A stretch of DNA of 64,000 bases from Methanomicrobium sp. W14 (GCF_017875315.1 NZ_JAGGMM010000001.1:992001-1056000), one strand, 5' to 3'; shown: positions 33,633 through 42,477, counted from the first letter of the stretch. Translations and numbers: made by a program. The notes: a model not told the origin generated them from the letters alone.

Positions 33633-35051
33633 ATGGCATTTGAAATTGATCAAAAACTTTTCAAATGGATTATTGCCGCCATAATACTCATGTGCCTTGT
33701 AAGCGCCGCAGGCATTCTTTATAAAGCAACAGATGGTTTCTCTTTCCTCGGTTTCGGGCACTCAGAAGATGAATATTCACAAAATCTCACCAGCTATTCA
33801 TGGTCAGACAATGAAGATAACTCAAAACCATGGGGATACAAAAAGTTCAACTGGACATATAATAACGAAAATGTCTCTATCGGGGTAAATATTCCAAAAA
33901 AACTCTATACAGAATACGAATACGGGATCAGAGGCACGGAATACCCGGTAAATATTACAGACTACATTACAGCTTCAGAGGAGATATTGCCAGAAATCAA
34001 AGAAGAAATCTCTGACATAATCAAAAGCAAAGGTTACAGCAACGAAAAAGATACAACAGGCCTGATTTTATCGTTTGTAAGCTCAATTCCATATGAAACC
34101 GATTCTGAATCAGGCCACAGTTCTGATTACCCAAGAACGCCTGCAGTTATACTCGCCGATTATACAGGCGACTCAGGTGATCATTCGATTCTCGCCGCAG
34201 CTATCTTACGTGAATTCGGGTATGGAGTGTCACTCATATATTTCCCGTCAGAATCATTTGACGAACAGACGGTAATACCTGAAGCAGTTGCTTTAGGTCT
34301 CATATCAAAGGATGACAGCAATAATCCGGTTTATCCTGTTTCAGACAAAAGCAACAACGAAACAAGAGAAGTCATTCCGGTATGGACTGTCAACGTATCA
34401 GAGAAAGGTTTTCCTCTCCCGGCATATTACGCGATTTCTCCTGAAGTTTTCCCTGACGATTCACTGTGGGACGGCTCTGAGTACCACCCGTCAGCTGAAT
34501 TGATGGTGGATTTCACAAATGACCTTAAAATACACTATGAGACCATCAGCCCAGATTCTTTGGGAAGAAACTCCTTTACAAGCCAAAACTGGCAACAGGA
34601 GACTTTGGATTATTATGAAAACACATGGTATCCTTCGGGAATAACATGGTCTATGAATGACAAATGGCGTCTTTACGACAAGTTTCTGGGCATAAATGAG
34701 AATCCCGGTGTACTTTATACCCCCTGGGGATTTGCCGAGGCAAACACCACGAATCCATGGAGGATTACTTTTAAGATAAACGGTATGGATGAATTAAAGT
34801 CCGACAAGAAGATGACACCGTACAGTGACGTAAGTTTTGCTCTTTATGAAGTCAATTCAACAACAGGCGACATTTCTCTGTTCAGGCAGTTCGGCTGGGA
34901 GAACCACTACGGAGCAGACCTGAATAAAGTTGAAGGACCTTTTTCACCTGGCAATTACATACTGGGGATATTTGTAAGAAACGCTGCCCCTGAAGTTTCG
35001 GTAGAGTACAGCGGAAAAGAAACATCAACTAATTACCAGGGCCCGATATGA
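33633..35051 (+). CDS. Membrane-anchored transglutaminase-like protein, catalytic Cys apparently replaced by Ser
   Basis: The 472-residue protein has one N-terminal membrane span (residues 11-30) and an extracytoplasmic region. Residues 160-196 read like the core of archaeal transglutaminase-like proteins (PAVILADYTGDSGDHSILAA, then ILREFGYGVSLIYFP). In active members the motif is GDCxDxS, with the nucleophilic Cys; here Ser171 stands at that place. The fold is inferred from this segment only. A catalytically silent or altered enzyme is possible. It follows the DUF3821 gene by three bases and overlaps the next small ORF, so it belongs to the pilus operon. Confidence 0.6.
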   Translation: MAFEIDQKLFKWIIAAIILMCLVSAAGILYKATDGFSFLGFGHSEDEYSQNLTSYSWSDNEDNSKPWGYKKFNWTYNNENVSIGVNIPKKLYTEYEYGIRGTEYPVNITDYITASEEILPEIKEEISDIIKSKGYSNEKDTTGLILSFVSSIPYETDSESGHSSDYPRTPAVILADYTGDSGDHSILAAAILREFGYGVSLIYFPSESFDEQTVIPEAVALGLISKDDSNNPVYPVSDKSNNETREVIPVWTVNVSEKGFPLPAYYAISPEVFPDDSLWDGSEYHPSAELMVDFTNDLKIHYETISPDSLGRNSFTSQNWQQETLDYYENTWYPSGITWSMNDKWRLYDKFLGINENPGVLYTPWGFAEANTTNPWRITFKINGMDELKSDKKMTPYSDVSFALYEVNSTTGDISLFRQFGWENHYGADLNKVEGPFSPGNYILGIFVRNAAPEVSVEYSGKETSTNYQGPI

Positions 35052-35125
35052 CAGGGAGAGAGCAGAAATACCGGGACTTATTTCCCAAATTCAGGATTAT
35101 AGGGCAAATTTTTGGTTATAAGTGA
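35048..35125 (+). CDS. Possible 25-residue microprotein linking two pilus genes
   Basis: An ORF of 25 codons starts with an ATG that overlaps the preceding stop (ATGA at 35048-35051) and ends with TGA at 35123-35125, which overlaps a GTG start of the next gene (GTGA). Residues are MTGREQKYRDLFPKFRIIGQ and then IFGYK, basic with an amphipathic look. It fills the 70-base space exactly, so it could be a translational bridge, a real small protein, or a shifted N-terminus of the TadC-like protein. Nothing in the sequence proves translation. Confidence 0.4.
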   Translation: MTGREQKYRDLFPKFRIIGQIFGYK

Positions 35126-36936
35126 TAGAAATGGCAGATTCTGAGGGCTTCATTGATTCTATTCTCAACAACAGGCAGCTGTCACTGTATCTTAAGTCTG
35201 CACATATAAAAACACAGGTAAATCAGTACATGATGGCAGCCGTTCTTCTTAGCGTTCTGCCATTTTTTGCTGCAATGATGACAGGCGTAATTCTTTACAC
35301 ATTTGATGTAAACCCCGGACTGCTGCCACCTGTTCCTGACCCTCTGGTTATAGCAGGCGGCGGAGTGGTCATATCTGCACTGATTTTTCTTGGTTTTTAT
35401 TATTATCCACAACTTGAGGCTTCTGGACGGAAAAACAGTATTGACATGGATTTAGCGTATGCAGTCACATATATGCAGGCTCTTTCATCAACATTACCGC
35501 TTTACGATATTTTCAGAAGCGTTTATGAAGCTGACGACCTTTATGGTGAAGTTTCAAAGGAATGCGGGATTATTGTCCGCAATGTTGAAGTTTTCGGGGA
35601 GGACCTTTTGAGCGCTATGGAGTACGTAATTTCAGTAACGCCGTCAGAAAGGTTTAAAGAGCTTATAAACGATCTTATGCTTGTCTACCGTTCAGGCGGC
35701 AATCTCAAAAATTTCTTTAATGCAAAATCCGAATCCTACCGTGAAATCGCAAAACAGGAACTTGAAGCTCTGCTTCAGTTTCTTGAAATGATTGCTGAAA
35801 TTTACGTCACCGCTTTTGTTGCAGGTCCCATTGCAATTATTATAATGCTTGTTGCACAGAACCTCTCGGGCCAGAACCAGCTCAACGGAATAATGCCCCT
35901 TTTGTATTTTGGTCTGCCTTTAGGTGCAATTGCCTTAATTTTTGTACTTTATGTTCTTCTGCCCCCTGACAACCTTGACATCTCCAGAAAGGAAATAAAA
36001 GACATAGAGTTCGGTCAGGACCTTCTTGAGCCTGACGATAAGACCGAACTTGATAAAAAATTTCTTAAAGACTTCAACAACCGCAAACAGGTTTTAAAAC
36101 TTCTTGATATAATCAGACATCCGGTTAAATTTTACATCTCTGACTACAATATCGGCATAACTCTTGGATGTATTGCCGCGGTTCTGGTATTTTTTGCCTA
36201 TTATACAGGATACATAGCCCTGATAATCCCGCAGTATACAACAGAGACTTTTATATGCCTGATGATAATTGCAGGAATTTTCCCCGTGATGCTTGCCTAT
36301 GAAATACGCAGCAAATACGTAAAAAATGTTGAAAGACAGCTTCCAGAGTTTTTGCGTGAGATCTCAGACATGCGTGACATTGGCATGACACTTCAGAGTG
36401 CAATAAAAATGATTTCGGCAAGTAAAGCCGGAGTTTTATCCTCGGAGATAAGAATAGTCTCAGACGAACTCAGTTATGGCTCTTCTCTTTCCGGCGCACT
36501 CGTAAGAATGGAAGAGCGTATAGGACTTGTCTCCGTAAAAAGAGCAATATCTCTCCTTGTTAAAGCAAGCGAAGTGACAGATGCCATAAGAGAGATTCTT
36601 GCTATCGCAATCTCCGATCTTGAACATTATCTGAGAATGAAATCAAAAAGGTTCAATGTCTCATTTGTCTATCTTGCCGTAATTTACCTGTCTTTTGGTA
36701 TATACCTGTATTCCGCATACCAGATGAATGTCGCTTTTATATCCAGTTTTTCCGATTTTAACCTTAACCTGGATATCAGTTCAAGCAAGGCCGGCATGTT
36801 TCACATAGGAATTATTCTTGGGTTCTTTTCCGGAATTATGGCAGGGCAGCTTTCATCAAACAGCATATATGCAGGACTGAAACATTCGGCTCTACTTCTG
36901 ACTGCAACAATCATTACTTTCGTATATCTTATTTGA
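35122..36936 (+). CDS. TadC/ArlJ-like (GspF) pilus platform protein
   Basis: The 604-residue membrane protein has two T2SSF-type halves. The first contains AYAVTYMQALSSTLPLYDIFR near residue 110 and the second EFLREISDMRDIGMTLQSAI near 410, each followed by an internal helical bundle and paired membrane spans; about eight to nine spans in all. It is the inner-membrane platform on which the secretion ATPase acts. The matching ATPase is likely the one at 23686. The start is GTG at 35122 or ATG at 35131; AGTGAT four bases before the ATG looks like a binding site and favours 35131. Confidence 0.92.
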   Translation: MIEMADSEGFIDSILNNRQLSLYLKSAHIKTQVNQYMMAAVLLSVLPFFAAMMTGVILYTFDVNPGLLPPVPDPLVIAGGGVVISALIFLGFYYYPQLEASGRKNSIDMDLAYAVTYMQALSSTLPLYDIFRSVYEADDLYGEVSKECGIIVRNVEVFGEDLLSAMEYVISVTPSERFKELINDLMLVYRSGGNLKNFFNAKSESYREIAKQELEALLQFLEMIAEIYVTAFVAGPIAIIIMLVAQNLSGQNQLNGIMPLLYFGLPLGAIALIFVLYVLLPPDNLDISRKEIKDIEFGQDLLEPDDKTELDKKFLKDFNNRKQVLKLLDIIRHPVKFYISDYNIGITLGCIAAVLVFFAYYTGYIALIIPQYTTETFICLMIIAGIFPVMLAYEIRSKYVKNVERQLPEFLREISDMRDIGMTLQSAIKMISASKAGVLSSEIRIVSDELSYGSSLSGALVRMEERIGLVSVKRAISLLVKASEVTDAIREILAIAISDLEHYLRMKSKRFNVSFVYLAVIYLSFGIYLYSAYQMNVAFISSFSDFNLNLDISSSKAGMFHIGIILGFFSGIMAGQLSSNSIYAGLKHSALLLTATIITFVYLI

Positions 36937-36945
36937 GGGTGTATT

Positions 36946-37446
36946 ATGACAGCAGACGCATCACTGAAAGAAAAACAGTTTATAAGCACTAATAAAAAAA
37001 CAGAGGAAGGTGTAACCTCTGTTGTCGGCGAAATGCTTCTTTTAGTGCTTGTTGTAATTTTAGTGTCCATTATGGCAGCATCAGTCTTCAATTTACTCCC
37101 GGGAGAGCGTGAAAAAGTCATCGACGTCACAATGGACGTCAATGATAAAGTCATATATTTCTGGCACCACGGAGGGGACTGGACGGATAAAAGAGACCTG
37201 AGCATTTACATGATGAAATCAGACGGAAGCGGGACAACAGCGTCAATATCAGCCACCGATAAGAGACTTACCATATATGCTTACAATTCGTCTTCCGGCG
37301 ATTATACCGTTTCCTCGGATACTTTTGATCTCGGGTGCAGAATCAGTGCTGAAGTTCCATCAGATATTGAATCAGGAAACTATGACATCCGCCTTATAGA
37401 TTCAGAGAAGGTCATCGCTGCATACGATAGGGTGAGGTTAAAATGA
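36946..37446 (+). CDS. Pilin-like protein, divergent
   Basis: The 166-residue protein has a long leader with cleavage expected after Gly22 in EGVTSVVGEMLLLVLVVI, a variant of the pilin motif, and a hydrophobic helix. The ectodomain is short (DKVIYFWHHGGDWTDKRDL, ending YDIRLIDSEKVIAAYDRV) and recalls the B-type closing strand. Glu is at position 5 of the mature helix (VTSVVGE is at 23-29), as in many type IV pilins where it registers the subunit. A GAGGGTG site precedes the ATG. It overlaps the next gene by four bases. Confidence 0.82.
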   Translation: MTADASLKEKQFISTNKKTEEGVTSVVGEMLLLVLVVILVSIMAASVFNLLPGEREKVIDVTMDVNDKVIYFWHHGGDWTDKRDLSIYMMKSDGSGTTASISATDKRLTIYAYNSSSGDYTVSSDTFDLGCRISAEVPSDIESGNYDIRLIDSEKVIAAYDRVRLK

Positions 37447-38246
37447 GAACTGAGACAGAAGAGGCGGTTTCCACCGTTGTTGCTATAATGCTTATACTGG
37501 CAATTTTTGCCACCTGCATGGCAGTCTACACCTCAACATATGTACCCGGTCTAAAACAGCAGTCCGAAATACTGCATAACAAAGACGTTAAATATTCATT
37601 TTTAAGATTTTCGTCCGACGTCGATAACATATACAGTCTTGGCAGGGTGTCTCAGTTCAGTGAACCTCTGGTCCTTGGAGGTGGGAGCATTCTTCTTAGT
37701 GCATCCGAATCAGGAGGCAGAATTGACATGAAAAACACGAAAATAGGAGAGTTATCCATATATGAAGATAACACAGAGGTCAGAAAAATACCTATAGAAA
37801 CCGTTAGCGTAATTTATACTCCTTATTTCTCGTCATGGGAGCTTCAGGGATACCGCTATGAAAACGGTACAGTATGGATTACAAAGGATGGAATCGATAA
37901 AAAAGCCCCGGCCTCAGTGAGCCTGAATTCGGTCAGTGACGGAAAGGATAATGAAAAGAATAACATTTTGAATTACCTGTCAGGTATGGCCGAAAGCTAT
38001 ACTTCATGCAATGAAACGAAAAACATCAGGGTCATATCAATGAAACCTGGAGAACCTGACTATATCAGCGGTTCCGGCTCTGTCGCTTTAAATCTTAACT
38101 GCCAAAATAGCAGTATTTCTCATGTTTTTTCAAAAAACGGCAGAATCGTATTAAGCAGTGAAGACGGATATGAAAAAACAATCTCTGCATCTGCAGGAGA
38201 CACTCTGACAATCGACATTCTTGAAACAGGAGTGAGCGTCAAATGA
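37443..38246 (+). CDS. Pilin-like protein, larger ectodomain
   Basis: The 267-residue protein has a very short leader (cleavage expected after Ala8) before VSTVVAIMLILAIFATCMAV, a recognisable pilin helix. Its ectodomain is bigger and beta-rich (FSSDVDNIYSLGRVSQFSEP to TIDILETGVSVK) and does not fit types A or B. It may be a tip or minor pilin. Overlaps of four bases on both sides (ATGA) place it within the operon. Confidence 0.8.
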   Translation: MRTETEEAVSTVVAIMLILAIFATCMAVYTSTYVPGLKQQSEILHNKDVKYSFLRFSSDVDNIYSLGRVSQFSEPLVLGGGSILLSASESGGRIDMKNTKIGELSIYEDNTEVRKIPIETVSVIYTPYFSSWELQGYRYENGTVWITKDGIDKKAPASVSLNSVSDGKDNEKNNILNYLSGMAESYTSCNETKNIRVISMKPGEPDYISGSGSVALNLNCQNSSISHVFSKNGRIVLSSEDGYEKTISASAGDTLTIDILETGVSVK

Positions 38247-38725
38247 AATATATGAACACAAATTACACGGCAGTGTCATCAGTGGTCAGCGTAATGGTGA
38301 TGCTCTCCATATTACTGGTAATCTCTGCTGTTCTGGCAGCATATGCAGGAGGAATTATAAATATCCCTAAAAATGCTCCTTCAGCGGATATTTCAGTATA
38401 TACAACCGGCTGCGGTCAAAACTTTTCCATAGTTTTTGAGCACAGAACCGGAGATGCACTAAAGACAGAAAACCTACAGGTAGTTACATTTGTAGACGGC
38501 AACCAGGGAATCTTTCTGCTCTCAAATATTCAGTCTGAAAAATTTATTGCAGGAAGAAAAATCTTAACTGAAAATCTTACAAGTACTGCCGGACTTCTGG
38601 GCTTAAAAACTGAAGAACTGGATGGTTACCTGAAAAACCGTACGTCTCTTGAAATAGCAGTCTATGATCTGCCTTCAGGAACCCGTCTGTATAAATCAGA
38701 GGTAATCATGGAGGACAGAGCGTGA
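38243..38725 (+). CDS. Pilin-like protein, type A (A4)
   Basis: The 160-residue protein has a short leader with cleavage after Ala10 and the helix VSSVVSVMVMLSILLVIS. The ectodomain follows the A pattern in shortened form: APSADISV, GDALKTENLQVVTFVDG and SLEIAVYDLPSGTRLYKSEV. It is followed by a B-type gene with a four-base overlap (GTGA), so it repeats the A-B pairing seen in the minus-strand run. Confidence 0.83.
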   Translation: MKYMNTNYTAVSSVVSVMVMLSILLVISAVLAAYAGGIINIPKNAPSADISVYTTGCGQNFSIVFEHRTGDALKTENLQVVTFVDGNQGIFLLSNIQSEKFIAGRKILTENLTSTAGLLGLKTEELDGYLKNRTSLEIAVYDLPSGTRLYKSEVIMEDRA

Positions 38726-39201
38726 AACACAACAGCTCAGCTGTTTCCGAAGTAGTCGGAGTACTTCTGATGCTTACAGTAACTCTGTTAATAACAGGAC
38801 TGGTCGTAGTTGCCGTAAACGGACTGAACAAGAACATGGACAAACCGGTTACAGCATCAGTTACCGCGTCGGAAATCTCAGAAGACGCTAACAATAAATA
38901 TATTATATTTGACAATACGCTGGGAGATTCCTTCACTTTGGACAGAATTATGATAAGTCTCGGCATTTATGAAAGACCTGCCGACAATATAATAATTTAC
39001 GGATCGGATACAAAAAGGTTGAAAAGCTATTCCGGTGACGGTATTGTCGCCTTAGGAGGCCGTTTCAGACTGTTATCTGACTATGAAGACAGACTGGGAT
39101 GGGATTCATTTGAAATATCTTCAGGCGAACACCTGGATTATGCATTATATGATCGCAGGGCAAATGCATTGATTTCTAAAGGATCAATTGTTATACCCTG
39201 A
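38722..39201 (+). CDS. Pilin-like protein, type B (B4)
   Basis: The 159-residue protein starts with GTG overlapping the A4 stop; cleavage is expected after Ala7 before VSEVVGVLLMLTVTLLITG. The ectodomain has the B features: KYIIFDNTLGDSFTLDRIMI, GGRFRLLSDYE and the closing YALYDRRANALISKGSIVI. It ends the plus-strand operon and meets cmk tail to tail across 79 bases. Confidence 0.83.
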   Translation: MKHNSSAVSEVVGVLLMLTVTLLITGLVVVAVNGLNKNMDKPVTASVTASEISEDANNKYIIFDNTLGDSFTLDRIMISLGIYERPADNIIIYGSDTKRLKSYSGDGIVALGGRFRLLSDYEDRLGWDSFEISSGEHLDYALYDRRANALISKGSIVIP

Positions 39202-39280
39202 TTCTTTGCAGATGTAGTGAGAATAAAAATAATAAAACTAAAAAAAGTATTTTCACCAGAATTTCCAGAAAAATATTAAG

Positions 39281-39808
39281 TCAGACCTTCAGATTTTCAA
39301 CTGCCGAGTCAACAACCCTTGCAAGCTCTTCCTTACCCCATTTTTCAGAGCTTATGACAAGGTCATAGACCGACAGATCGCAGATATCAATATTGTAATA
39401 TTTTTTGTATCTTTCGGATTCAGACTTTTCACGGACGAAAGTTTCACTTTTTGCAGATTCAAAGCTTACCCCTTCCCTTTCTGCAATTCTTTCTGCACGG
39501 CAGTCAGGGGATGCGGCAATCCAGACTCTTAAATCGGCGTTACCGACCATACGACCGGCAAGTCTGCCCTCTATTATAATATTCTCCTTAGATTCGCCGA
39601 TTTCCTTCTGTTTTTCGTCTATAAGCCTGTCAACATCAGGATTTTGTTCGCACAGTTCACCAAACTCAATAAGACTCACTCCTTTTTCTCTTGCAAGGCT
39701 GCGAAAAACTTCTCCTGCAGAAATAAGCTCAAAAGAATATTTGGACGAGAGATATTTCGCAAGGGACGTCGTACCGCTTCCTGGCGGACCGCTTATGGTT
39801 ATCTTCAA
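39281..39808 (-). CDS. cmk: Cytidylate kinase, archaeal type
   Basis: The 175-residue kinase has the P-loop SGPPGSGTTS (residues 5-14), AGEVFR near 31 and the LID-side IIIEGRLAGRMV near 75. It phosphorylates CMP and dCMP in the cytosol. Archaeal cmk typically lies near secY, adkA and DUF106, as here. The gene begins three bases before the stop of DUF106 (39811). In many Euryarchaeota rpl34e, rpl14e and truB follow; here it is the last of the cluster. Confidence 0.9.
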   Translation of the reverse strand: MKITISGPPGSGTTSLAKYLSSKYSFELISAGEVFRSLAREKGVSLIEFGELCEQNPDVDRLIDEKQKEIGESKENIIIEGRLAGRMVGNADLRVWIAASPDCRAERIAEREGVSFESAKSETFVREKSESERYKKYYNIDICDLSVYDLVISSEKWGKEELARVVDSAVENLKV

Positions 39809-39810
39809 AA

Positions 39811-40428
39811 TTAGAGGCCCCCTATATCAAGGGTTTTTCTTATAACCTGCGACAAAGTCAGCGAACAGAGCATATACCATACAATCCATGCAGGCATGAA
39901 TATAAATGTAGGATCAGTAAGATTCAGCTCTCCCATAAACGGAAAAACAATTGTGCCCATAGAAGGAGCCATCTGTAAAAGCCACAGGAATATCGGAATT
40001 GTAATAATCATAATCCAGCCGAGCGGTTTGAACTGCTCCTGCGACATTGCAAGCTGCTCCTGCATCATTTTATCACGTTTTTCGTTAAGCTTACGCATTT
40101 TCTTTTCGTCACCGGAAAGCTGCGCCTCTCGAAATTCCTTCTGAAAGTCACGCATCTTTTTCTGAACCCTCTGCATCTTCTCGTAGTCAATTGTATATTT
40201 CTGGAGAAGTGAAGAATAACATCCCGTAATCGCCGCAAGGACAAGAATCATTACCGGCCAGCCGACACCAAGAATCTCGTGCAGAGGGTTTAGCAAAAGG
40301 CCTGCAATGTCCGCAATAGCGTTTCGAAGAAAAGGAACGCTGTATACAACCATTACAAGAACCATTATTATAAGGAATGTAAACATCCCTCCGCTGCTAC
40401 CCGCCGGCTTTGTTTTTGTCGCTGCCAT
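39811..40428 (-). CDS. DUF106 membrane insertase-like protein (EMC3/TMCO1 family)
   Basis: The 205-residue protein has membrane spans at about residues 13-30, 55-75 and 145-165 plus a hydrophobic end, with a highly charged coiled coil (EKMQRVQKKMRDFQKEFR) between the second and third. This is the Oxa1/EMC3-superfamily layout of archaeal DUF106, thought to help insert membrane proteins. Its place next to secY fits. It follows adkA by 10 bases. Confidence 0.88.
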   Translation of the reverse strand: MAATKTKPAGSSGGMFTFLIIMVLVMVVYSVPFLRNAIADIAGLLLNPLHEILGVGWPVMILVLAAITGCYSSLLQKYTIDYEKMQRVQKKMRDFQKEFREAQLSGDEKKMRKLNEKRDKMMQEQLAMSQEQFKPLGWIMIITIPIFLWLLQMAPSMGTIVFPFMGELNLTDPTFIFMPAWIVWYMLCSLTLSQVIRKTLDIGGL

Positions 40429-40438
40429 AAGACTTATC

Positions 40439-41014
40439 TCACCTCAGGAGTTCAACCATCTCAGAAACAGCGTTTTCAAGCAGGAAATCAAGATTTTTAA
40501 TTATCTTTACAGTACACCCTGTAAACATGGAATAAGAAGCCGCCATATAGCGATTGTACCTCTGGTGGTCTTTTATTGCCGCATAACCTTCCATGTCCCT
40601 TGAACGTGTCGTATCTGAAAGACGGCGTTTAAGAATCTGATCCTCATCCGTTTCAACAAGAACAATAACGTCAGGCTTTAACTCCTGAAGCACCCATGAA
40701 GGAAGTCCGGGAAGATAACCTCCCGGAGTGCTCACAGTGCAGTGCGTGTCAATAATTATATTTTCCTGAATCTTTGCAATTACCTGTGCTGCTGTTTTTT
40801 GCAGTGACTTTTGTACTTCCTGATCAAGTTTTCGCATTTCATCGCGATCATTTACTATACTCTGGTCGCATGCAACTTCAAACATGCAGGTTCCGAAATT
40901 GATGGAGGTATATGAAATACCCTCAGCCTTTAAAGCTTCCATCGAGGCATCAATAACAGTTGTTTTTCCGACTCCCGGTACCCCCGTTATTACTACCTTT
41001 TTCCCAATAGACAT
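40439..41014 (-). CDS. adkA: Adenylate kinase, archaeal type
   Basis: From the ATG at 41014 the protein has 191 residues and starts MSIGKKVVITGVPGVGKTTV, the P-loop of archaeal adenylate kinase. An AGGAGTGA site lies seven bases upstream and the start keeps the gene clear of secY, so a longer frame reaching 41107 is rejected. It interconverts AMP, ADP and ATP. RSRDMEGY near residue 145 and the LID region fit the trimeric archaeal form. Confidence 0.93.
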   Translation of the reverse strand: MSIGKKVVITGVPGVGKTTVIDASMEALKAEGISYTSINFGTCMFEVACDQSIVNDRDEMRKLDQEVQKSLQKTAAQVIAKIQENIIIDTHCTVSTPGGYLPGLPSWVLQELKPDVIVLVETDEDQILKRRLSDTTRSRDMEGYAAIKDHQRYNRYMAASYSMFTGCTVKIIKNLDFLLENAVSEMVELLR

Positions 41015-41021
41015 ATTAAAT

Positions 41022-42455
41022 TCACTCCTTTCCGAAGAAACTACGCATAAACGGATACATCTCCATAATCTGTTCACTCGCAATTTCTTCATACAGGCGG
41101 TATACAATACTCACTGTAAGCAGAAGTCCTGTACCACTAACAGAACCTACAACACCAAGATAGTTTGCAATGACACTTAACAGACCTACAGCGATACCGC
41201 CAATAACAGTAACACGCGGGATATAACGATCAAGGTACCTTACGAGAACCTGCTCATTCCTTCGATACCCAGGGATGTGCATCCCGCTCATCTGAATCTG
41301 CTTTGCCACGTGGGAAGAATCAAGACCGGCCGTTTTGACCCAGAATAATGCAAAGATTGCACCTCCAACTATCATTACAAAGAAATCAATACCCATTCTC
41401 GTAATGACTTCCCATATGGGGTGACCGAGATCAGTCAGCCACCACATCCAGTCACTTGGACTGTTTATAGGCGCCGTCACATACATTATGCCGTTTGTCG
41501 GATTCTGACCGTCAAACTTACCGAGAATAGTTATTCCCAGATTGCTCAAAAACAGACCGAACATCTGCCAGTTTGCCTGAAGAACACGTACAAGGATCAT
41601 CGGAAGGACACTGGCATATATGAGCTTTACAGGGAACCTGCCCCTTGCACCACGCACTGCTGCATGAGCAAGCGGTATTTCAATCCTGGTAGATTCGGCA
41701 TATACCACAAGACCGAATATAATCAGCGTTGTTATAAGAGCCAGAATATCAAGCCCGTAATACTCAATTATATTGGCTCCATCTCCGATTATAGCAAAAA
41801 GCCTTGGGATTAAACCTACAGGATATCGGTCCTTGACAGCTGCCCAGTTAAAAAATCCGTTTATAAGACCCTGGGATACACCTGCTACGATGAAAAGACC
41901 GACACCTGAGCCAATACCCCATTTTGTTACGACCTCATCCATCAGAAATATCAGGACGCCTCCGATACAGAGCTGAAGGAATATCAGAAACGACACTGTT
42001 GCCATACTTCCGCCAAAGAACTGCAAAGCTATCGCAGAGTCAGGCTTAAGGAAACCTCCTATAACGTTAGGTGCAGCCTCAACCACGATCATTACAAAGA
42101 TCATGAGCTTCTGCAGACCCATGTACATAACCTGACCGCGTGCACTGGAGGTGTCTATTCCCAAAAGGTCGGCACCATTTAAGAGCTGGAGAACAATAGA
42201 CGCTGTGACAATCGGCCCGATACCAAGATGCACTATAGATCCGCTTATTCCAGCAAGCAGGGCACGATACATCCCGAGCCAGTCCAGGGATTCTGAGCTA
42301 AGCCCGAATATCTGAACATTAGTCAGCAAAAAATACAATATCAGAACAGCTACTGTCCACATCATCTTATTCTTGAAATGGACATGCCCTTCAGGGCTTC
42401 TGACAGACGGCATTGCTGCCAGCAGCGGTTCCATTCGATCCAGCATTGCTCCCAT
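41022..42455 (-). CDS. secY: Preprotein translocase subunit SecY
   Basis: The 477-residue protein has about ten membrane spans, the plug region near residues 50-75 (SLDWLGMYRALLAGISGSIV) and the cytosolic loop ESTRIEIPLAHAAVRGARGR near 258, which contacts the ribosome. It is the core of the archaeal Sec channel with SecE and Sec-beta. It follows rpl15 by 22 bases, as in the spc cluster of most archaea. Confidence 0.97.
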   Translation of the reverse strand: MGAMLDRMEPLLAAMPSVRSPEGHVHFKNKMMWTVAVLILYFLLTNVQIFGLSSESLDWLGMYRALLAGISGSIVHLGIGPIVTASIVLQLLNGADLLGIDTSSARGQVMYMGLQKLMIFVMIVVEAAPNVIGGFLKPDSAIALQFFGGSMATVSFLIFLQLCIGGVLIFLMDEVVTKWGIGSGVGLFIVAGVSQGLINGFFNWAAVKDRYPVGLIPRLFAIIGDGANIIEYYGLDILALITTLIIFGLVVYAESTRIEIPLAHAAVRGARGRFPVKLIYASVLPMILVRVLQANWQMFGLFLSNLGITILGKFDGQNPTNGIMYVTAPINSPSDWMWWLTDLGHPIWEVITRMGIDFFVMIVGGAIFALFWVKTAGLDSSHVAKQIQMSGMHIPGYRRNEQVLVRYLDRYIPRVTVIGGIAVGLLSVIANYLGVVGSVSGTGLLLTVSIVYRLYEEIASEQIMEMYPFMRSFFGKE

Positions 42456-42477
42456 ATATGGTTCACCAAAAAATGAT

